Source: an uncultured Trueperaceae bacterium
Lineage (GTDB): Bacteria; Deinococcota; Deinococci; Deinococcales; Trueperaceae
NCBI GenBank assembly: GCA_913057165.1
Contig: CAJXNS010000002.1
Coordinates: 1-64,000 of the forward strand
Direction of reading: 5' to 3'
Length of the DNA: 64,000 nt
Shown: positions 32,915-42,779 of the stretch, one piece after another
Layout of the letters: every line of letters starts with the position of its first letter
Position numbering within the stretch: the first letter of the stretch is position 1
Program-made: the position numbers and the translations under genes
Notes under the pieces: generated by a model
What the model was told of the DNA's origin: nothing
What the model saw: the letters and a program-made list of their open reading frames with translations, nothing else
Databases searched by the model: none

Positions 32915-33799
32915 TTAGTTGAGGCCGGCCAGCCCCAGCTCAGGGTTCGGGTCCACAAACCCGTACGCACCGTACGTGCCTGGACCCACATGCACACCGA
33001 TCACGGCGCCCATCTCGTACACCCCAGCTGGGCGGTACTTGATTCCCGCCTCGTCAACCGCGGCACGCAAACGATCGGCTGCTTCGGGGTCTTGAATATG
33101 CAGGAACGACAACACCAGCTCACCGTCTGAGTGCGCATCCGCGGTGCTCTGCACCGTCTCAACCAGCGTCTTCAATGCTTTTTTCGCGCCACGGGCACGA
33201 CCCGCCGCTGCGACGACACCATTGTCAAGCGTAAGCAGGGGCTTAACGTTCAGCAGGCTGCCCACCAGTGCGCTCGCACGGCCGATCCGGCCACCCTTCT
33301 GCAGGTACTCAAGCGTCGACACCGTGAAAATCAACTTGCTGCGCTCGCGAATATCCTCAAGCGCTTTCACAATCTCACCCACAGGTTTGCCGGCATCGCG
33401 CATGGCGGCAGCCCGGCGCACCATGAACGCCGCACCAAGGCTGGCATTCTTGCTGTCAAACACTTCCACAGCAGCGTCCACCTCGTTGGCCGCAAGGGTG
33501 GCCGACTGGTAGGTGCCTGACAGGTCTGACGAAATGGTCACCACAAGAATGTCCGTGGAGCCGGCAGCGACCGCCTCGCGGTACACCGACGCAAAATCTT
33601 CAGGGGTCGGCTGGCTGGTGGTCGCGGGTTCCGCCCCTTGCGCCATCCGTTCCATGACCTCCTTTGGCTGAATCTCCAGCCAGTCTTTGCGCGTTTCGCC
33701 TTCAAAGTGCACGTAAAGCGGAACGCGAACGACGTTCAGGGCGTCCAGCTCGGCCTTGGGAAGGTCGCAGGTTGAATCGGTCACAATCGTCAGTGCCAT
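32915..33799 (-). CDS. DegV-family fatty-acid-binding protein
   Basis: A 294-residue soluble protein with the DegV signature TIVTDSTCDLP at the N-terminus, TTSQPTPEDF, and the SSDLSGTYQSA segment that contacts bound fatty acid. In Firmicutes such proteins (FakB) deliver fatty acid to the kinase FakA; no fakA-like gene is visible here, so the partner is open. The start is ATG 33799 after GAGGAG. A 12-bp hairpin follows it. Confidence 0.88.
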   Translation of the reverse strand: MALTIVTDSTCDLPKAELDALNVVRVPLYVHFEGETRKDWLEIQPKEVMERMAQGAEPATTSQPTPEDFASVYREAVAAGSTDILVVTISSDLSGTYQSATLAANEVDAAVEVFDSKNASLGAAFMVRRAAAMRDAGKPVGEIVKALEDIRERSKLIFTVSTLEYLQKGGRIGRASALVGSLLNVKPLLTLDNGVVAAAGRARGAKKALKTLVETVQSTADAHSDGELVLSFLHIQDPEAADRLRAAVDEAGIKYRPAGVYEMGAVIGVHVGPGTYGAYGFVDPNPELGLAGLN

Positions 33800-33912
33800 G
33801 AGTGGCTCCTCTCATCCCTTGAGACGCGGTTGCGCCCCACACAATGAACGTTTAATGCAACGATGACTGCCGTGAGTATACGAGAAACCGCAAGCAAGCG
33901 CGCGAGGCGTCC

Positions 33913-34716
33913 ATGACCGACCTACTCTGGTGGGTGCTGCAACCAAGCAGCCTGCTACTGGTCCTGCTGCTCTTCGGTTGGCTCGCAGCGTTATTCGGCC
34001 GTACCGGCTTGGCACGCAGAAGCATCGCGCTGACGCTCCTGGCATGGCTTGCCGTGATCGCCCTACCCATCGATTATTGGCTGGCTGTCCCGCTTGAGCG
34101 CACCGTCCAAACCCAGGCCGGCTTGCCGGTGCAGGTGGACGGCATCGTCGTGCTCGGGGGTGCAGTGGACTGGCCGTCAAGTCGGGCTGCTGACCAACTC
34201 GTGCTCGGTCGGTCGGCTGAACGCGTCATCGCGGGCGACGCCCTTGCGCGCCGCTACCCAAACGCCCGCCTGATCCTGACGGGCGTGCCGCGCGACGTAT
34301 ACGGCAACGACTTGCGCGCTGAACCCAACGACCGCAGTTTCTTTTTCGGGCCGGCCTATGCAGGCCGGAGTGTCACCTTTCTCGAGGCGTCCAGAAGCAC
34401 CTACGACGATGCCCGGTTGGCCCTCGATGCTGCGCGCCCCACCCCAGGCGAGACGTGGTTGCTTGTGACCAGTGCGTGGCACATGCCTCGCGCCCACGCC
34501 ACGTTCGAGACGCTCGGATGGTCGCCCGTGCCGTACCCGGTTGATCCTTCTGCGGCTGCACCACGCTGGGGATGGCCGAACATTCCAGCTGCCGCTGAAC
34601 GCATGGCACGCGTCGACCTGCTCGTGCGCGAGTGGGGTGCTGTGCTGGTGTACCAGCGGCTTGGGCGGATCGACCGCGAGGCCTGGCAGACCCCACCGGG
34701 AGAGGCCGCGCCTTAG
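33913..34716 (+). CDS. YdcF-family (DUF218) membrane protein
   Basis: A 267-residue protein with two N-terminal transmembrane helices (about 8-25 and 32-50) and a DUF218 domain: DGIVVLGGAVDWPSSRAADQ, ARLILTGV, and LLVTSAWHMPRAHATFE with the conserved histidine. Relatives (ElyC, SanA, YdcF) affect envelope integrity, vancomycin sensitivity or SAM binding; a specific role cannot be assigned. No clear Shine-Dalgarno is present. Its stop shares TTAG with convergent asd. Confidence 0.83.
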   Translation: MTDLLWWVLQPSSLLLVLLLFGWLAALFGRTGLARRSIALTLLAWLAVIALPIDYWLAVPLERTVQTQAGLPVQVDGIVVLGGAVDWPSSRAADQLVLGRSAERVIAGDALARRYPNARLILTGVPRDVYGNDLRAEPNDRSFFFGPAYAGRSVTFLEASRSTYDDARLALDAARPTPGETWLLVTSAWHMPRAHATFETLGWSPVPYPVDPSAAAPRWGWPNIPAAAERMARVDLLVREWGAVLVYQRLGRIDREAWQTPPGEAAP

Positions 34717-35726
34717 CGTCCTCCAGGCCGGCCGCGCTCCAGCCACGCTTCAGCAATCTGCACGGCGTTCAAGGCGGCGCCTTTGCGGATTTGATCGCCC
34801 GCCAAGAAAAGCGCAATCCCGCCAGGCAAACTCGCATCCTCACGAATCCGCCCCACCAGCACATTGTCTTGACCCGAGGCGTCAAGTGGCATTGGGAAGC
34901 GGTTGCCGGCACGGTCGTCCACCAAGGTCACCCCAGGGGCGGACGCCAGCACGGCGCGTGCTTCGTCGTCGCTGACCGGACGCTCAAAGGCAGCGTGAAT
35001 CGCTTCGGCGTGCGCCCGGTAGGTCGGCACCCGCACGCACGTCGCGCTCACCGCCAAGTCGGGAACCCCAAGGATTTTTCGGGATTCGAGCAGCAACTTG
35101 CGCTCTTCGACGTTGTAGCCATCCTCGCCTACGTCACTATCGTGGCTGAACAGGTTGAACGCAACGGAGTGCTCAAACACCTCCGGTTCGGCCGGCGTGC
35201 CGTCCAACGCCGCTCGCGTCATGCGCGTCAGTTCATCGAGCCCTTTCGCGCCTGCACCGGACACCGCTTGGTAGGTCGCGACCGTGGCGCGTGTCAGTCC
35301 AAACGCGCGGTGTAACGGCGCGAGCGCCATGAGCGCCAGGATGGTTGAGCAGTTGGGGTTGGCAATGATGCCGGCATGCGTGTCAATCGCGTCAGCATTG
35401 ACCTCCGGCACCACCAGCGGCGTGTTCGGGTCCATCCGCCACGCACTGGTGTTGTCCACCACCAGCGCACCGTGCTCCGCCCACGCGCGTGCGTGCGCCT
35501 TGGCGACACTGCCACCAGCCGATGAAAACACCAGCTCGGCGCCAAGGTTGCCGTCTTCAGGCAACGCCTCCACCGTGACGCTCGTGCCACCAAAATCGAC
35601 TTGCTTGCCCGCCGACCGCGGGGACGAAAAGAAGCGGACACCGGTCACTGGGAACGACCGTTCGTGAAGCAGTTGACGCAACTCTTGCCCAACGGCGCCG
35701 GTGGATCCAACGATGGCGATGTTCAT
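34713..35726 (-). CDS. asd: aspartate-semialdehyde dehydrogenase
   Basis: This 337-residue enzyme reduces aspartyl phosphate to the semialdehyde on the way to lysine, threonine and methionine. NADP binding is at IAIVGSTGAVGQE (3-15), the nucleophile Cys126 is in NPNCSTI, and the C-terminal His region RVPTYRAHAEAIH is present. AGGAGG precedes ATG 35726. Longer frames to 35849 would run into the proB promoter region. It is divergent from proB. Confidence 0.95.
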   Translation of the reverse strand: MNIAIVGSTGAVGQELRQLLHERSFPVTGVRFFSSPRSAGKQVDFGGTSVTVEALPEDGNLGAELVFSSAGGSVAKAHARAWAEHGALVVDNTSAWRMDPNTPLVVPEVNADAIDTHAGIIANPNCSTILALMALAPLHRAFGLTRATVATYQAVSGAGAKGLDELTRMTRAALDGTPAEPEVFEHSVAFNLFSHDSDVGEDGYNVEERKLLLESRKILGVPDLAVSATCVRVPTYRAHAEAIHAAFERPVSDDEARAVLASAPGVTLVDDRAGNRFPMPLDASGQDNVLVGRIREDASLPGGIALFLAGDQIRKGAALNAVQIAEAWLERGRPGGR

Positions 35727-35804
35727 GCCTGCCTCCTGGTGGGCCCGTAGAAAACCCGTGAAGGCGCGAGCGTAGCATGTTCGTGCCTCGCGGCCTTCCG
35801 GCGG

Positions 35805-35810
35805 TACGAT
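35805..35810 (+). promoter_or_regulatory. -10 box of proB, leaderless type
   Basis: TACGAT ends 8 nt before ATG 35819. Confidence 0.5.
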
Positions 35811-35818
35811 GCGTCGCG

Positions 35819-36946
35819 ATGACACCCCAACCGCATGGCACCACCCCAAGGCGGCCGTGGCGGCGTGTGGTCGTCAAGGTCGGCACGAGCAGCATCACCG
35901 ATCAAGACGGCCGCATCGACCCGCAACGCATGCAAAACCTAGCGAACGCCATCTTGGAGCTTGGACGCACCACAGGACACGCACCGGTGTTGGTGTCGTC
36001 AGGGGCAGGCGCCGCCGGTCGTGAACGGTTGGGCCTCAAACTGCCGCTCACGCTGCCGCGCATGCAAGCTGCCGCCGCCGTCGGCCAAGAACTGCTCATG
36101 CGGCACTGGGAGGCCGCCTTTGCGCCGACGCCGGTCGCCCAAATCCTGCTCAGCGCCGGCGACGTCCACAACCGCCGGACGTACGTCAACGCCAAGAACA
36201 CCTTCGATGCGAGTTTGAAGCTTGGCGCCATGCCGATCGTGAATGAAAACGACAGCGTTGCCACCGACGAACTCAAACTGGGTGACAACGACTCCCTTTC
36301 CGCCTGGGTTGCGCAACTGGTCGGCGCCGACGCACTCATCCTGTTAACCGATGTCGATGGTCTCTACGCGACACCGCCCACCGAACGTTCTGCGGACGCC
36401 CCGCTGCAGGAGATTCACGACCTAGACGCAGCCATGGGCCTGGCGGGCGCAAGCCACGATCCGCGCGGCACAGGCGGCATGCAAACGAAACTCAAGGCCG
36501 CCGCGATCGCTCGGGATGCGGGTATTGAAACGTGGATCGTACGCGCCGATCCGGACGTGCTGAAGTCACTCGCTGGCGGCGAGCCCCGCGGGACCCGGAT
36601 CGTGGCCGCCGGGGCGCCCCTGTCGGCACGGAAGGCATGGATTGTGCAGCAACCACCACGCGGTCAGCTCACCCTTGACGACGGCGCGCTCGCGGCCCTT
36701 GCGGCCGGCAAGAGCCTGCTACCAAGCGGCGTGGTGGATGTGCACGGCTCGTTTGAGTTTGGTGATGTGGTGGATCTCCTTGGTCGCGACGGCATCGTGC
36801 ACGGCCGAGGGCTCACCAACCTATCTGCCGACCAGGCCCGACGTATGGCGGGACGTCACAGCCGTGACATGGCCGAGCAGCTAGGTCGCCACGATTTTGA
36901 TGAGGTGGTCCACCGGGACAACCTCGCCTTGCACGGCGGCGGCTGA
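35819..36946 (+). CDS. proB: glutamate 5-kinase
   Basis: This 375-residue enzyme phosphorylates glutamate in proline synthesis. The amino-acid kinase domain opens VVVKVGTSSIT and shows VSSGAGAAGRERLG, IVNENDSVATDELKLGDND and GTGGMQTKLKAA; a PUA domain follows from about residue 285. Length is normal. The ATG is preceded by the leaderless box, whereas a start at 35777 would include the promoter. No proA gene lies next to it. Confidence 0.95.
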   Translation: MTPQPHGTTPRRPWRRVVVKVGTSSITDQDGRIDPQRMQNLANAILELGRTTGHAPVLVSSGAGAAGRERLGLKLPLTLPRMQAAAAVGQELLMRHWEAAFAPTPVAQILLSAGDVHNRRTYVNAKNTFDASLKLGAMPIVNENDSVATDELKLGDNDSLSAWVAQLVGADALILLTDVDGLYATPPTERSADAPLQEIHDLDAAMGLAGASHDPRGTGGMQTKLKAAAIARDAGIETWIVRADPDVLKSLAGGEPRGTRIVAAGAPLSARKAWIVQQPPRGQLTLDDGALAALAAGKSLLPSGVVDVHGSFEFGDVVDLLGRDGIVHGRGLTNLSADQARRMAGRHSRDMAEQLGRHDFDEVVHRDNLALHGGG

Positions 36947-36970
36947 CCGGCGCGGACGCCTGTTGGGTGG

Positions 36971-36976
36971 TAACGT
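36971..36976 (+). promoter_or_regulatory. -10 box of the 36983 gene, leaderless type
   Basis: TAACGT ends 6 nt before ATG 36983. Confidence 0.45.
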
Positions 36977-36982
36977 TCCGCC

Positions 36983-37468
36983 ATGCTGCAGCGTGTGCGT
37001 ACGTCCCTCACGACATTGGCGTTCGTTTTCTTGGTCGTGATGGCGGTGCTTGCTTGGGTACGCCCCGATTTTGTGTTGGGTGTTTTAGGTCTCGACGCCC
37101 TTGGAGCCCGCGGGGCGGCCACCGTTCGGGCGGTCTACGGATCCGGCATGCTCTACGTCGCCTTCCTGGCCGGCTGGGTGTTGCTCAGACCGAACGCCGC
37201 ACGCGTCGCGCTGCGTGCCGCGGCTGGGTTTGTGCTGGTGGTTGGCATCTCGCGTTTTGTCATGGACGGGGTGCTAGGCACCTGGGATGCGACCGGCGTG
37301 ATGCTTGCGTCCCTGGAAACGTTCATCGGCTTGGTGTTGGTGTTTGTGCTCCCGGGAGCGGAAACGGACGCCACTGGCGTGTCCGGTCCACGGTCGCCGC
37401 GTCGCCGTGACGCCGCCCCTGAAGGTGACGAGTCGGACGAGAACCCGTTGAACGCCTACCGAAGTTAG
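36983..37468 (+). CDS. hypothetical integral membrane protein (DUF4345-like)
   Basis: A 161-residue protein with four hydrophobic helices (about 7-24, 50-66, 75-92 and 104-122) and a hydrophilic, charged C-terminal tail rich in Arg, Asp and Glu. The arrangement and the small Gly/Ala/Val-rich helices resemble DUF4345-type proteins, a loose similarity only. It is between proB and hisZ and probably transcribed on its own. Confidence 0.6.
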   Translation: MLQRVRTSLTTLAFVFLVVMAVLAWVRPDFVLGVLGLDALGARGAATVRAVYGSGMLYVAFLAGWVLLRPNAARVALRAAAGFVLVVGISRFVMDGVLGTWDATGVMLASLETFIGLVLVFVLPGAETDATGVSGPRSPRRRDAAPEGDESDENPLNAYRS

Positions 37469-37483
37469 CAGCGCCCGGCGCGG

Positions 37484-37489
37484 TACGCT
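37484..37489 (+). promoter_or_regulatory. -10 box of hisZ, leaderless type
   Basis: TACGCT ends 7 nt before GTG 37497. Confidence 0.55.
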
Positions 37490-37496
37490 TAAACGC

Positions 37497-38657
37497 GTGA
37501 CGTTCGCCGCACCCAAAGGAACGCAACCCGCCGAACCGCCTCAAGCTGCCAGGCGGCGTGACTTGGTCCGCCGCATGAGCGACCTGTACACACGCTGGGG
37601 ATACCAGCCTGTGGACCTGCCAGCGCTTGAGGTGTACGACGCGACCCACCCCAAAGCCGAGCAGGCCTTCACGCTGACCGACCCAACGGGCGGCCTACTC
37701 AGTTTGAGAAGCGACTTCACGCCGGCGGTCGCGCGTTACGTGGCCGCCCACGAGTTCGCCGCCGGCGCTCCCGTCCGGCTCCAGGTGAGCGGCAGTGTGT
37801 GGCAAGCCATCCATCCTGACGTGGGCCGTACCCGCGAGTTCCACCAGGTGGGTGTGGAACTGGTGGGTGTCAGCCACGAACGCGCCGACGCAGAACTCGT
37901 TTACTTAGCCCGCGAAACCGTCCGTCTGGCGGGCCTCACCCCGCGTGTGGAACTTGGTAGTCCCGGACTGCTGACGGCCTTGATGCATGAAGCGGGCGTG
38001 CCCCACGACCGGCGTGAAGCACTCGCCTTCGCGATCGACCGCAAAGACGTCTCCGATGTGGAACGCCAACTGGCTGCAGCCGGCATCGTCGGCCCGACCG
38101 CCGATGCGCTTTTAGCGATGCCTGACCTGTACGGGCCGGTGGAGCGCATCGACGAGGCGGAACGCTGGGCGGCCGGGGACGCGTCAAGGGCGCAACTGCG
38201 GCACCTTCGGGGCGTGATTGACGCGTTCGATGACCCCAGTGAACTGCTTCTCGACTTGGGTATGGCCCGCCGTCACACGTACTACACCGGTATCACCTTC
38301 CGTGCTTACACCCCAGACTTCGGGCAGCCACTTTTGGGTGGCGGCCGGTACGACGGTGCGCTGCTGCCTTACGCGGCAGGGTTCAGCTTGAGCCTCGAAC
38401 GTTTAGAGCGTGCCCTCGGCGCACCGGTGAGCGAGCCAGCGCTCGACGGCCTAGCGGTTGATGATCAGGTGGCCGACCGGCTACGTCAGGCCGGCTTTCG
38501 GGTGGCGCGCAGCATCGCCACCGACCTAGACGGCGTGCGCCGCGAAGCCGAACGGCTTGGGGCCAAGTGGTTCGCGGTGGGTTCCGAGATTCACGCGATT
38601 GCGTTGGACATCAACGTGAACGCGATCGAAGCTGCCGCTCAGGGACGTGACGCATGA
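37497..38657 (+). CDS. hisZ: ATP phosphoribosyltransferase regulatory subunit
   Basis: A 386-residue HisRS paralogue needed as a partner for the short form of HisG in the first step of histidine synthesis. It keeps class II synthetase motif 2-like text ([17 protein letters not shown]), [27 protein letters not shown] and the [22 protein letters not shown] segment, but lacks the anticodon-binding domain. The start is GTG 37497. Its last codon overlaps the hisG start as ATGA. Confidence 0.93.
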   Translation: MTFAAPKGTQPAEPPQAARRRDLVRRMSDLYTRWGYQPVDLPALEVYDATHPKAEQAFTLTDPTGGLLSLRSDFTPAVARYVAAHEFAAGAPVRLQVSGSVWQAIHPDVGRTREFHQVGVELVGVSHERADAELVYLARETVRLAGLTPRVELGSPGLLTALMHEAGVPHDRREALAFAIDRKDVSDVERQLAAAGIVGPTADALLAMPDLYGPVERIDEAERWAAGDASRAQLRHLRGVIDAFDDPSELLLDLGMARRHTYYTGITFRAYTPDFGQPLLGGGRYDGALLPYAAGFSLSLERLERALGAPVSEPALDGLAVDDQVADRLRQAGFRVARSIATDLDGVRREAERLGAKWFAVGSEIHAIALDINVNAIEAAAQGRDA

Positions 38658-39265
38658 ACAAACCGTTGACGGTGGCGCTTCCCAAAGGCCGTGTGCTCGA
38701 GCAGGCGCAACGCGCCCTTGCTGACGCCGGCTTAAACCTTAGGCTTGACGTGGATGACCGCAAGTTGCGGCACGAAGCACCCGAAGGCACCGTCTTGGTG
38801 ATGCGCAACCACGACGTACCGAAGTACGTGGAACTCGGCGTGGCTGAGATCGGCGTGGTGGGTAAGGACGTTCTCGAAGAAGCGGCCGTGAACGTCTACG
38901 AACCGGTCGACCTGCGCTTTGCGGCCTGCCGCATGTCGCTCATCCGGCCCGCCGGTGAGACCGGCCCAATCCGCCGGGTCGCCAGTAAATACCCGCATGT
39001 CGCGGCGCGCTATTTGGCCGGCCAGGGGATCGACGCCGATGTGGTGCACCTGGCTGGCAACGTTGAGCTCGCCTGCATCAGCGGCCTGTCGGACGCCGTT
39101 GTCGACGTCGTCGAGACCGGCTCAACCCTGAAAGCCAACGACCTTGAAGAGGTCGACGTTGTCTTTGAGTCGTCAGCCCGTTTCATTGTGAATCGCGCAG
39201 CGCTCAAACTGCGGCACGCCCGCCTCAAGGACCTCATCGACCGACTGCGGTCCGGCGTCCAGTAA
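38654..39265 (+). CDS. hisG: ATP phosphoribosyltransferase, short catalytic form
   Basis: This 203-residue enzyme joins ATP and PRPP to start histidine synthesis. [14 protein letters not shown] opens the protein; [15 protein letters not shown] and [21 protein letters not shown] (read as [12 protein letters not shown]) bind PRPP. It lacks the C-terminal regulatory domain of the long form, which fits the neighbouring hisZ. The start ATG overlaps hisZ by four bases. Confidence 0.96.
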   Translation: MNKPLTVALPKGRVLEQAQRALADAGLNLRLDVDDRKLRHEAPEGTVLVMRNHDVPKYVELGVAEIGVVGKDVLEEAAVNVYEPVDLRFAACRMSLIRPAGETGPIRRVASKYPHVAARYLAGQGIDADVVHLAGNVELACISGLSDAVVDVVETGSTLKANDLEEVDVVFESSARFIVNRAALKLRHARLKDLIDRLRSGVQ

Positions 39266-39312
39266 GTCGGGTTACCCATGCCAAGCGAACGTGACCCGCG
39301 AGCGAACGGTGC

Positions 39313-39318
39313 TACCTT
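39313..39318 (+). promoter_or_regulatory. -10 box of the PfkB kinase gene, leaderless type
   Basis: TACCTT ends 7 nt before ATG 39326. Confidence 0.45.
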
Positions 39319-39325
39319 GCCGTCC

Positions 39326-40273
39326 ATGGCGAAGCTTTGGGTCGTGGGCGATTACGCTTGGGACGTCCTCATTAGGACCAACGCCGAACTGCTCGCGGGC
39401 GGTGACACCTTCGGTGAGGTCAACCTCGCTCCGGGCGGCTCAGCGGCGAACTCGGCCGTTTGGGCGCAACGGTGCGGACTGCCCACGGCGTTTGTTGGCA
39501 AGGTAGGTCGCGACCGTCTGGGCGACCTGGCCGCCGAGGAGCTTGAACGCGAAGGCGTGGAGGGCTGGTTGATCACCAGCGAAGCGCACGCCACCGGCTC
39601 GGTGGCGGTGTGGATCGATCACCGCGGGCAACGTTCCATGGTGTCCGGCAAGGGCGCCGATCACTACCTCCTGCCAAGCGAACTGCCACGCGCCGCCCTT
39701 GAAAACGCACCGCACATTCACGTCTCAGGCTGGTCGTTCTTCGCCAACCCCCCACGCTCAGCGGTACGTGAGGCGGTGCAGCTCGTTAAGCGTGCGGGTG
39801 GCACGGCGTCGTTTGACCCGGCCAGCTTCCAGCTCATTGAACAGGTCGGGGTTGACCGGTTCGTGCGCTTCACCGCCGATTTGGGGTTTGACTTGTTGTT
39901 CCCAAACGCCGATGAAGGTCGCGTCCTGTCCGGAGAAACGGACCCTGAAAAGGCGGTCGCAGGCTTATCGGAACGCTATCCGGGCGCCCGGATCGTCCTT
40001 AAGTTGGACGCGCAGGGTGTGCGGGTCCAAACCGAAGGTGCAGCGAGTGCGCACGTTCCGCCGGTCGAAAGCCGGCAAGTGGACGCCACGGGAGCGGGCG
40101 ACGCCTTCGCGGGTGCGTTTCTGTCCCGCTGGCTGAACGGTGTGGATCCGTTGGACGCCAGCCGGTTTGCGGCGGGTGTGTCGGCGTGGGTGATCGAACG
40201 CTCAGGTGCCCGTCCAGAACCCGATGGCCGCCTCCGGCGGCGGATTGAACCTCAGGCGGGAGAGGACCGTTGA
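39326..40273 (+). CDS. PfkB-family carbohydrate kinase
   Basis: A 315-residue ribokinase-like enzyme. The N-terminal GGSAANSAVWAQRCG motif binds substrate and the C-terminal VDATGAGDAFAGAF motif holds the catalytic Asp and anion hole. Substrate could be ribose, adenosine or another sugar; the sequence does not decide. ATG 39326 is favoured by the -10 box, and a start at 39278 would extend into it. The stop overlaps the TTG start of the next gene, so the two are coupled. Confidence 0.85.
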   Translation: MAKLWVVGDYAWDVLIRTNAELLAGGDTFGEVNLAPGGSAANSAVWAQRCGLPTAFVGKVGRDRLGDLAAEELEREGVEGWLITSEAHATGSVAVWIDHRGQRSMVSGKGADHYLLPSELPRAALENAPHIHVSGWSFFANPPRSAVREAVQLVKRAGGTASFDPASFQLIEQVGVDRFVRFTADLGFDLLFPNADEGRVLSGETDPEKAVAGLSERYPGARIVLKLDAQGVRVQTEGAASAHVPPVESRQVDATGAGDAFAGAFLSRWLNGVDPLDASRFAAGVSAWVIERSGARPEPDGRLRRRIEPQAGEDR

Positions 40274-41538
40274 GCCAAGAGCGCCTCAGCGTCTTGGTGA
40301 TCGGTGCCGGCCTTGCTGGCTTGGCGGCAGCACGGGTTTTACATGACGCCGGCACCGAGGTCCGCGTGCTCGAAGCGGGCGATGGTGTCGGCGGCCGGGT
40401 GCGCAGCGATCGGGTGGACGGCTTCCTGATCGATCGTGGGTTTCAGGTGTTGTTTCCGGCCTACCCAAGCTACCGCCGCCTGATCGGACGTGGGGGCCTG
40501 CCGCTCGTGATGCTGCCAAGTGGCGCGGCGGTGCGGCAGGCGGGCGGCACGTCGGTGGTGGGCGACCCTTTTCGCGACCGCGACGCCCGCCGGGACCTCA
40601 TCAACCGCGACGTGTTCTCAGCGGCGGATGTGATGCGGCTTGGGGCGCTCGCAGCTTCGGTGCGGCTCGCACCGCTGGCGTCACTCCTGACAGGGCCGGA
40701 TGAGACGGCCGAGGCGTACCTACGCCGTTTTGGTTTTGGTGAACGCGCCTTCGAACGGTTCTTCCGTCCGTTTTTTGGCGGCATTTTTTTGGACCGTAGC
40801 CTGGGGACGTCTGCGCGGGTGTTTCGGTACTACCTGCGCATGCTGATTGAAGGTGGGGCCGCCCGGCCGGTAGGCGGTATGGGGGCGCTGCCCGCGCGCT
40901 TGGCCCAAGGTTTGGATGTCATGCTTCAGGCGAACGTCCGTTCCATTTCAGCAGACGGTGGCCGGGTGACGGTGAACCTCGACGGTGAGGCCGTCACGGC
41001 CGACCGGGTGGTGGTCGCCACCGATCCCGCCGAGGCACAGCGCCTGCTTGGTGTAGGCGTCCCCAAGGGTTCCAAGGGCGCAACCTACGTCTGGTTTGAC
41101 GCCCCTGAGGGTGTGGACCAAGAGGCACGCATCCTGCTTGGAGATGGCAAGCCGATCAACGACGCGACGTGGATATCCAATGCCGACAAAGGCGTTGCGC
41201 CAGCGGGACGGGCCCTATTATCGGTGACGGTGCTGGGTACCGAACGCGATGAGGGTGAGGTTGAAACCGCCGTCCGGAGCGCGCTTGAGGCCTGGTACGG
41301 CGAGCAGGTCAACGCGTTTAAAACCCTCGCTGTGCGCACCATTCCGCACGCGCAGTTCGCGCAGCCTCCCGGCATTCACGGACTGCTTGCGTCACCGCAG
41401 ACGGGCCTTCCTGGCGTGTGGTTGGCCTCGGAAGCCACACGCGGTTCGTCGATTCAAGGGGCGCTCGCATCCGGTGAGCAGGCCGCAGCGGCGATCCTTC
41501 AAGACGCAAACGTCTTGGGGCGAGCGCGCGGTACCTGA
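40270..41538 (+). CDS. FAD-dependent amine oxidase/phytoene-desaturase-like oxidoreductase
   Basis: A 422-residue flavoprotein. The Rossmann motif VIGAGLAGLAAARVL is followed by VLEAGDGVGGRVRSD, the second dinucleotide signature of the NAD(P)-binding_8/amino-oxidase family; GIHGLLAS and ASEATRGSSIQGALASGEQAA form the C-terminal FAD motif. Relatives include protoporphyrinogen oxidase, carotenoid desaturases and plant-like SUFE-type enzymes; substrate unknown. Start TTG 40270 has GAGAGGA upstream and overlaps the kinase stop. Co-transcribed with the kinase. Confidence 0.8.
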   Translation: MSQERLSVLVIGAGLAGLAAARVLHDAGTEVRVLEAGDGVGGRVRSDRVDGFLIDRGFQVLFPAYPSYRRLIGRGGLPLVMLPSGAAVRQAGGTSVVGDPFRDRDARRDLINRDVFSAADVMRLGALAASVRLAPLASLLTGPDETAEAYLRRFGFGERAFERFFRPFFGGIFLDRSLGTSARVFRYYLRMLIEGGAARPVGGMGALPARLAQGLDVMLQANVRSISADGGRVTVNLDGEAVTADRVVVATDPAEAQRLLGVGVPKGSKGATYVWFDAPEGVDQEARILLGDGKPINDATWISNADKGVAPAGRALLSVTVLGTERDEGEVETAVRSALEAWYGEQVNAFKTLAVRTIPHAQFAQPPGIHGLLASPQTGLPGVWLASEATRGSSIQGALASGEQAAAAILQDANVLGRARGT

Positions 41539-41561
41539 GACTTGACTGGATGCCGTTCAGG

Positions 41562-42779
41562 TCAACGGTCCTTGAGATGCTCCATTTTTTCCTGTTTGGT
41601 GGCCAAGTACCTCGCGTTGTGTTCGGTCTCACCCGCATGGAGCGGCACGCGCTCAGCAACCGTCATGCCAAAGCCTGATAGCGCCCGGATCTTTTTCGGG
41701 TTGTTCGTCATGAGCTTCAGCGTTTGAACACCCAAGTCCACCAGGATCTGCGCGCCGACGCCGTACTCGCGCAGGTCGGCAGGGAAGCCTAAGCGTTCGT
41801 TGGCTTCGACCGTATCTGCCCCTTCGTCTTGGAGGCGGTAGGCACGAATTTTGTTCAACAGTCCGATGCCCCGACCTTCTTGACGCAAGTACACCAGCAC
41901 GCCACACCCTTCGCGCTCGATGGCGGCCAGGGCGGCGTCGCGCTGCGCACCACAGTCGCAACGGAGGCTGTGAAGCGCGTCACCCGTCAGGCACTCTGAA
42001 TGCATGCGGACCAGTACGGGGTCGCCTGTTGATACGTCGCCTTTCACCAGCGCGACATGCTCTTTGCCGTGCAGTACGTCGCGGTAGCCGACCACGCGGA
42101 ACGCACCGAAAGCGGTCGGTAGCTCGGCATCCTCCACCCGCTCTACAAACCCGTCCTGCTTCTCAAGCCGGTAGCGAATCAGATCAGCGATCGTGCCGAC
42201 CTTCAGTCCGTGTTCCTGCGCGAATGCCAGCAGGGCAGGCAGACGCATCATCTGTCCATTGTCGTGCATCAGTTCGCTGATTGCGCCGAGCGGCTTGAAC
42301 CCCGCCAAGCGGCACAGGTCCACGGCCGCCTCGGTGTGCCCAGCACGCCTGAGTACCCCGCCGTCTTTCGCCCGTAGAGGAAACACGTGCCCTGGTCGGG
42401 CAAGATCGTCTGCTGCAATGTCGTCTCTGGCCACGGTCCTGACGGTGGTGGCACGGTCGGCCGCACTGATGCCGGTCGTGATGCCTTCTTTAGCTTCAAC
42501 CGACACGGTGTAGGCCGTGCCTCTGCGGGCGGTGTTCTTGGCCACCATCGGTGGCAGGTCCAAACGGTCGGCGGTCTCGTTGGTCATCGCCAAGCAGATC
42601 ACCCCACCGGTATGACGAATGGTGAACGCCATCTGCTCGTCGGTCACCGTCTCGGCCGGCAGGATCAAGTCCCCTTCGTTCTCCCTGTCTTCGTCGTCGA
42701 CCACGATCACCGGGCGGCCCGCACGCAGTTCCTCAAGCAGCCCTTCGGTGGGCGTCAGTCCCGTGGCTTCGTTGCTCAT
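41562..42779 (-). CDS. ribBA: bifunctional DHBP synthase/GTP cyclohydrolase II
   Basis: This 405-residue enzyme supplies both precursors for riboflavin. The N-terminal RibB domain has [17 protein letters not shown] and the C-terminal RibA domain has the zinc site [33 protein letters not shown] and [14 protein letters not shown] are conserved. It is the last gene of ribD-ribE-ribBA; its start overlaps the ribE stop by four bases. The operon is under the FMN riboswitch at 44592-44718. Confidence 0.96.
   Translation of the reverse strand: MSNEATGLTPTEGLLEELRAGRPVIVVDDEDRENEGDLILPAETVTDEQMAFTIRHTGGVICLAMTNETADRLDLPPMVAKNTARRGTAYTVSVEAKEGITTGISAADRATTVRTVARDDIAADDLARPGHVFPLRAKDGGVLRRAGHTEAAVDLCRLAGFKPLGAISELMHDNGQMMRLPALLAFAQEHGLKVGTIADLIRYRLEKQDGFVERVEDAELPTAFGAFRVVGYRDVLHGKEHVALVKGDVSTGDPVLVRMHSECLTGDALHSLRCDCGAQRDAALAAIEREGCGVLVYLRQEGRGIGLLNKIRAYRLQDEGADTVEANERLGFPADLREYGVGAQILVDLGVQTLKLMTNNPKKIRALSGFGMTVAERVPLHAGETEHNARYLATKQEKMEHLKDR

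Noticed and set aside
41539-41561. Terminator between the FAD oxidase and ribBA
   Set aside because: TTGAC/GTCAA can pair, but with a bulge and no U tract, so it is too weak to list.
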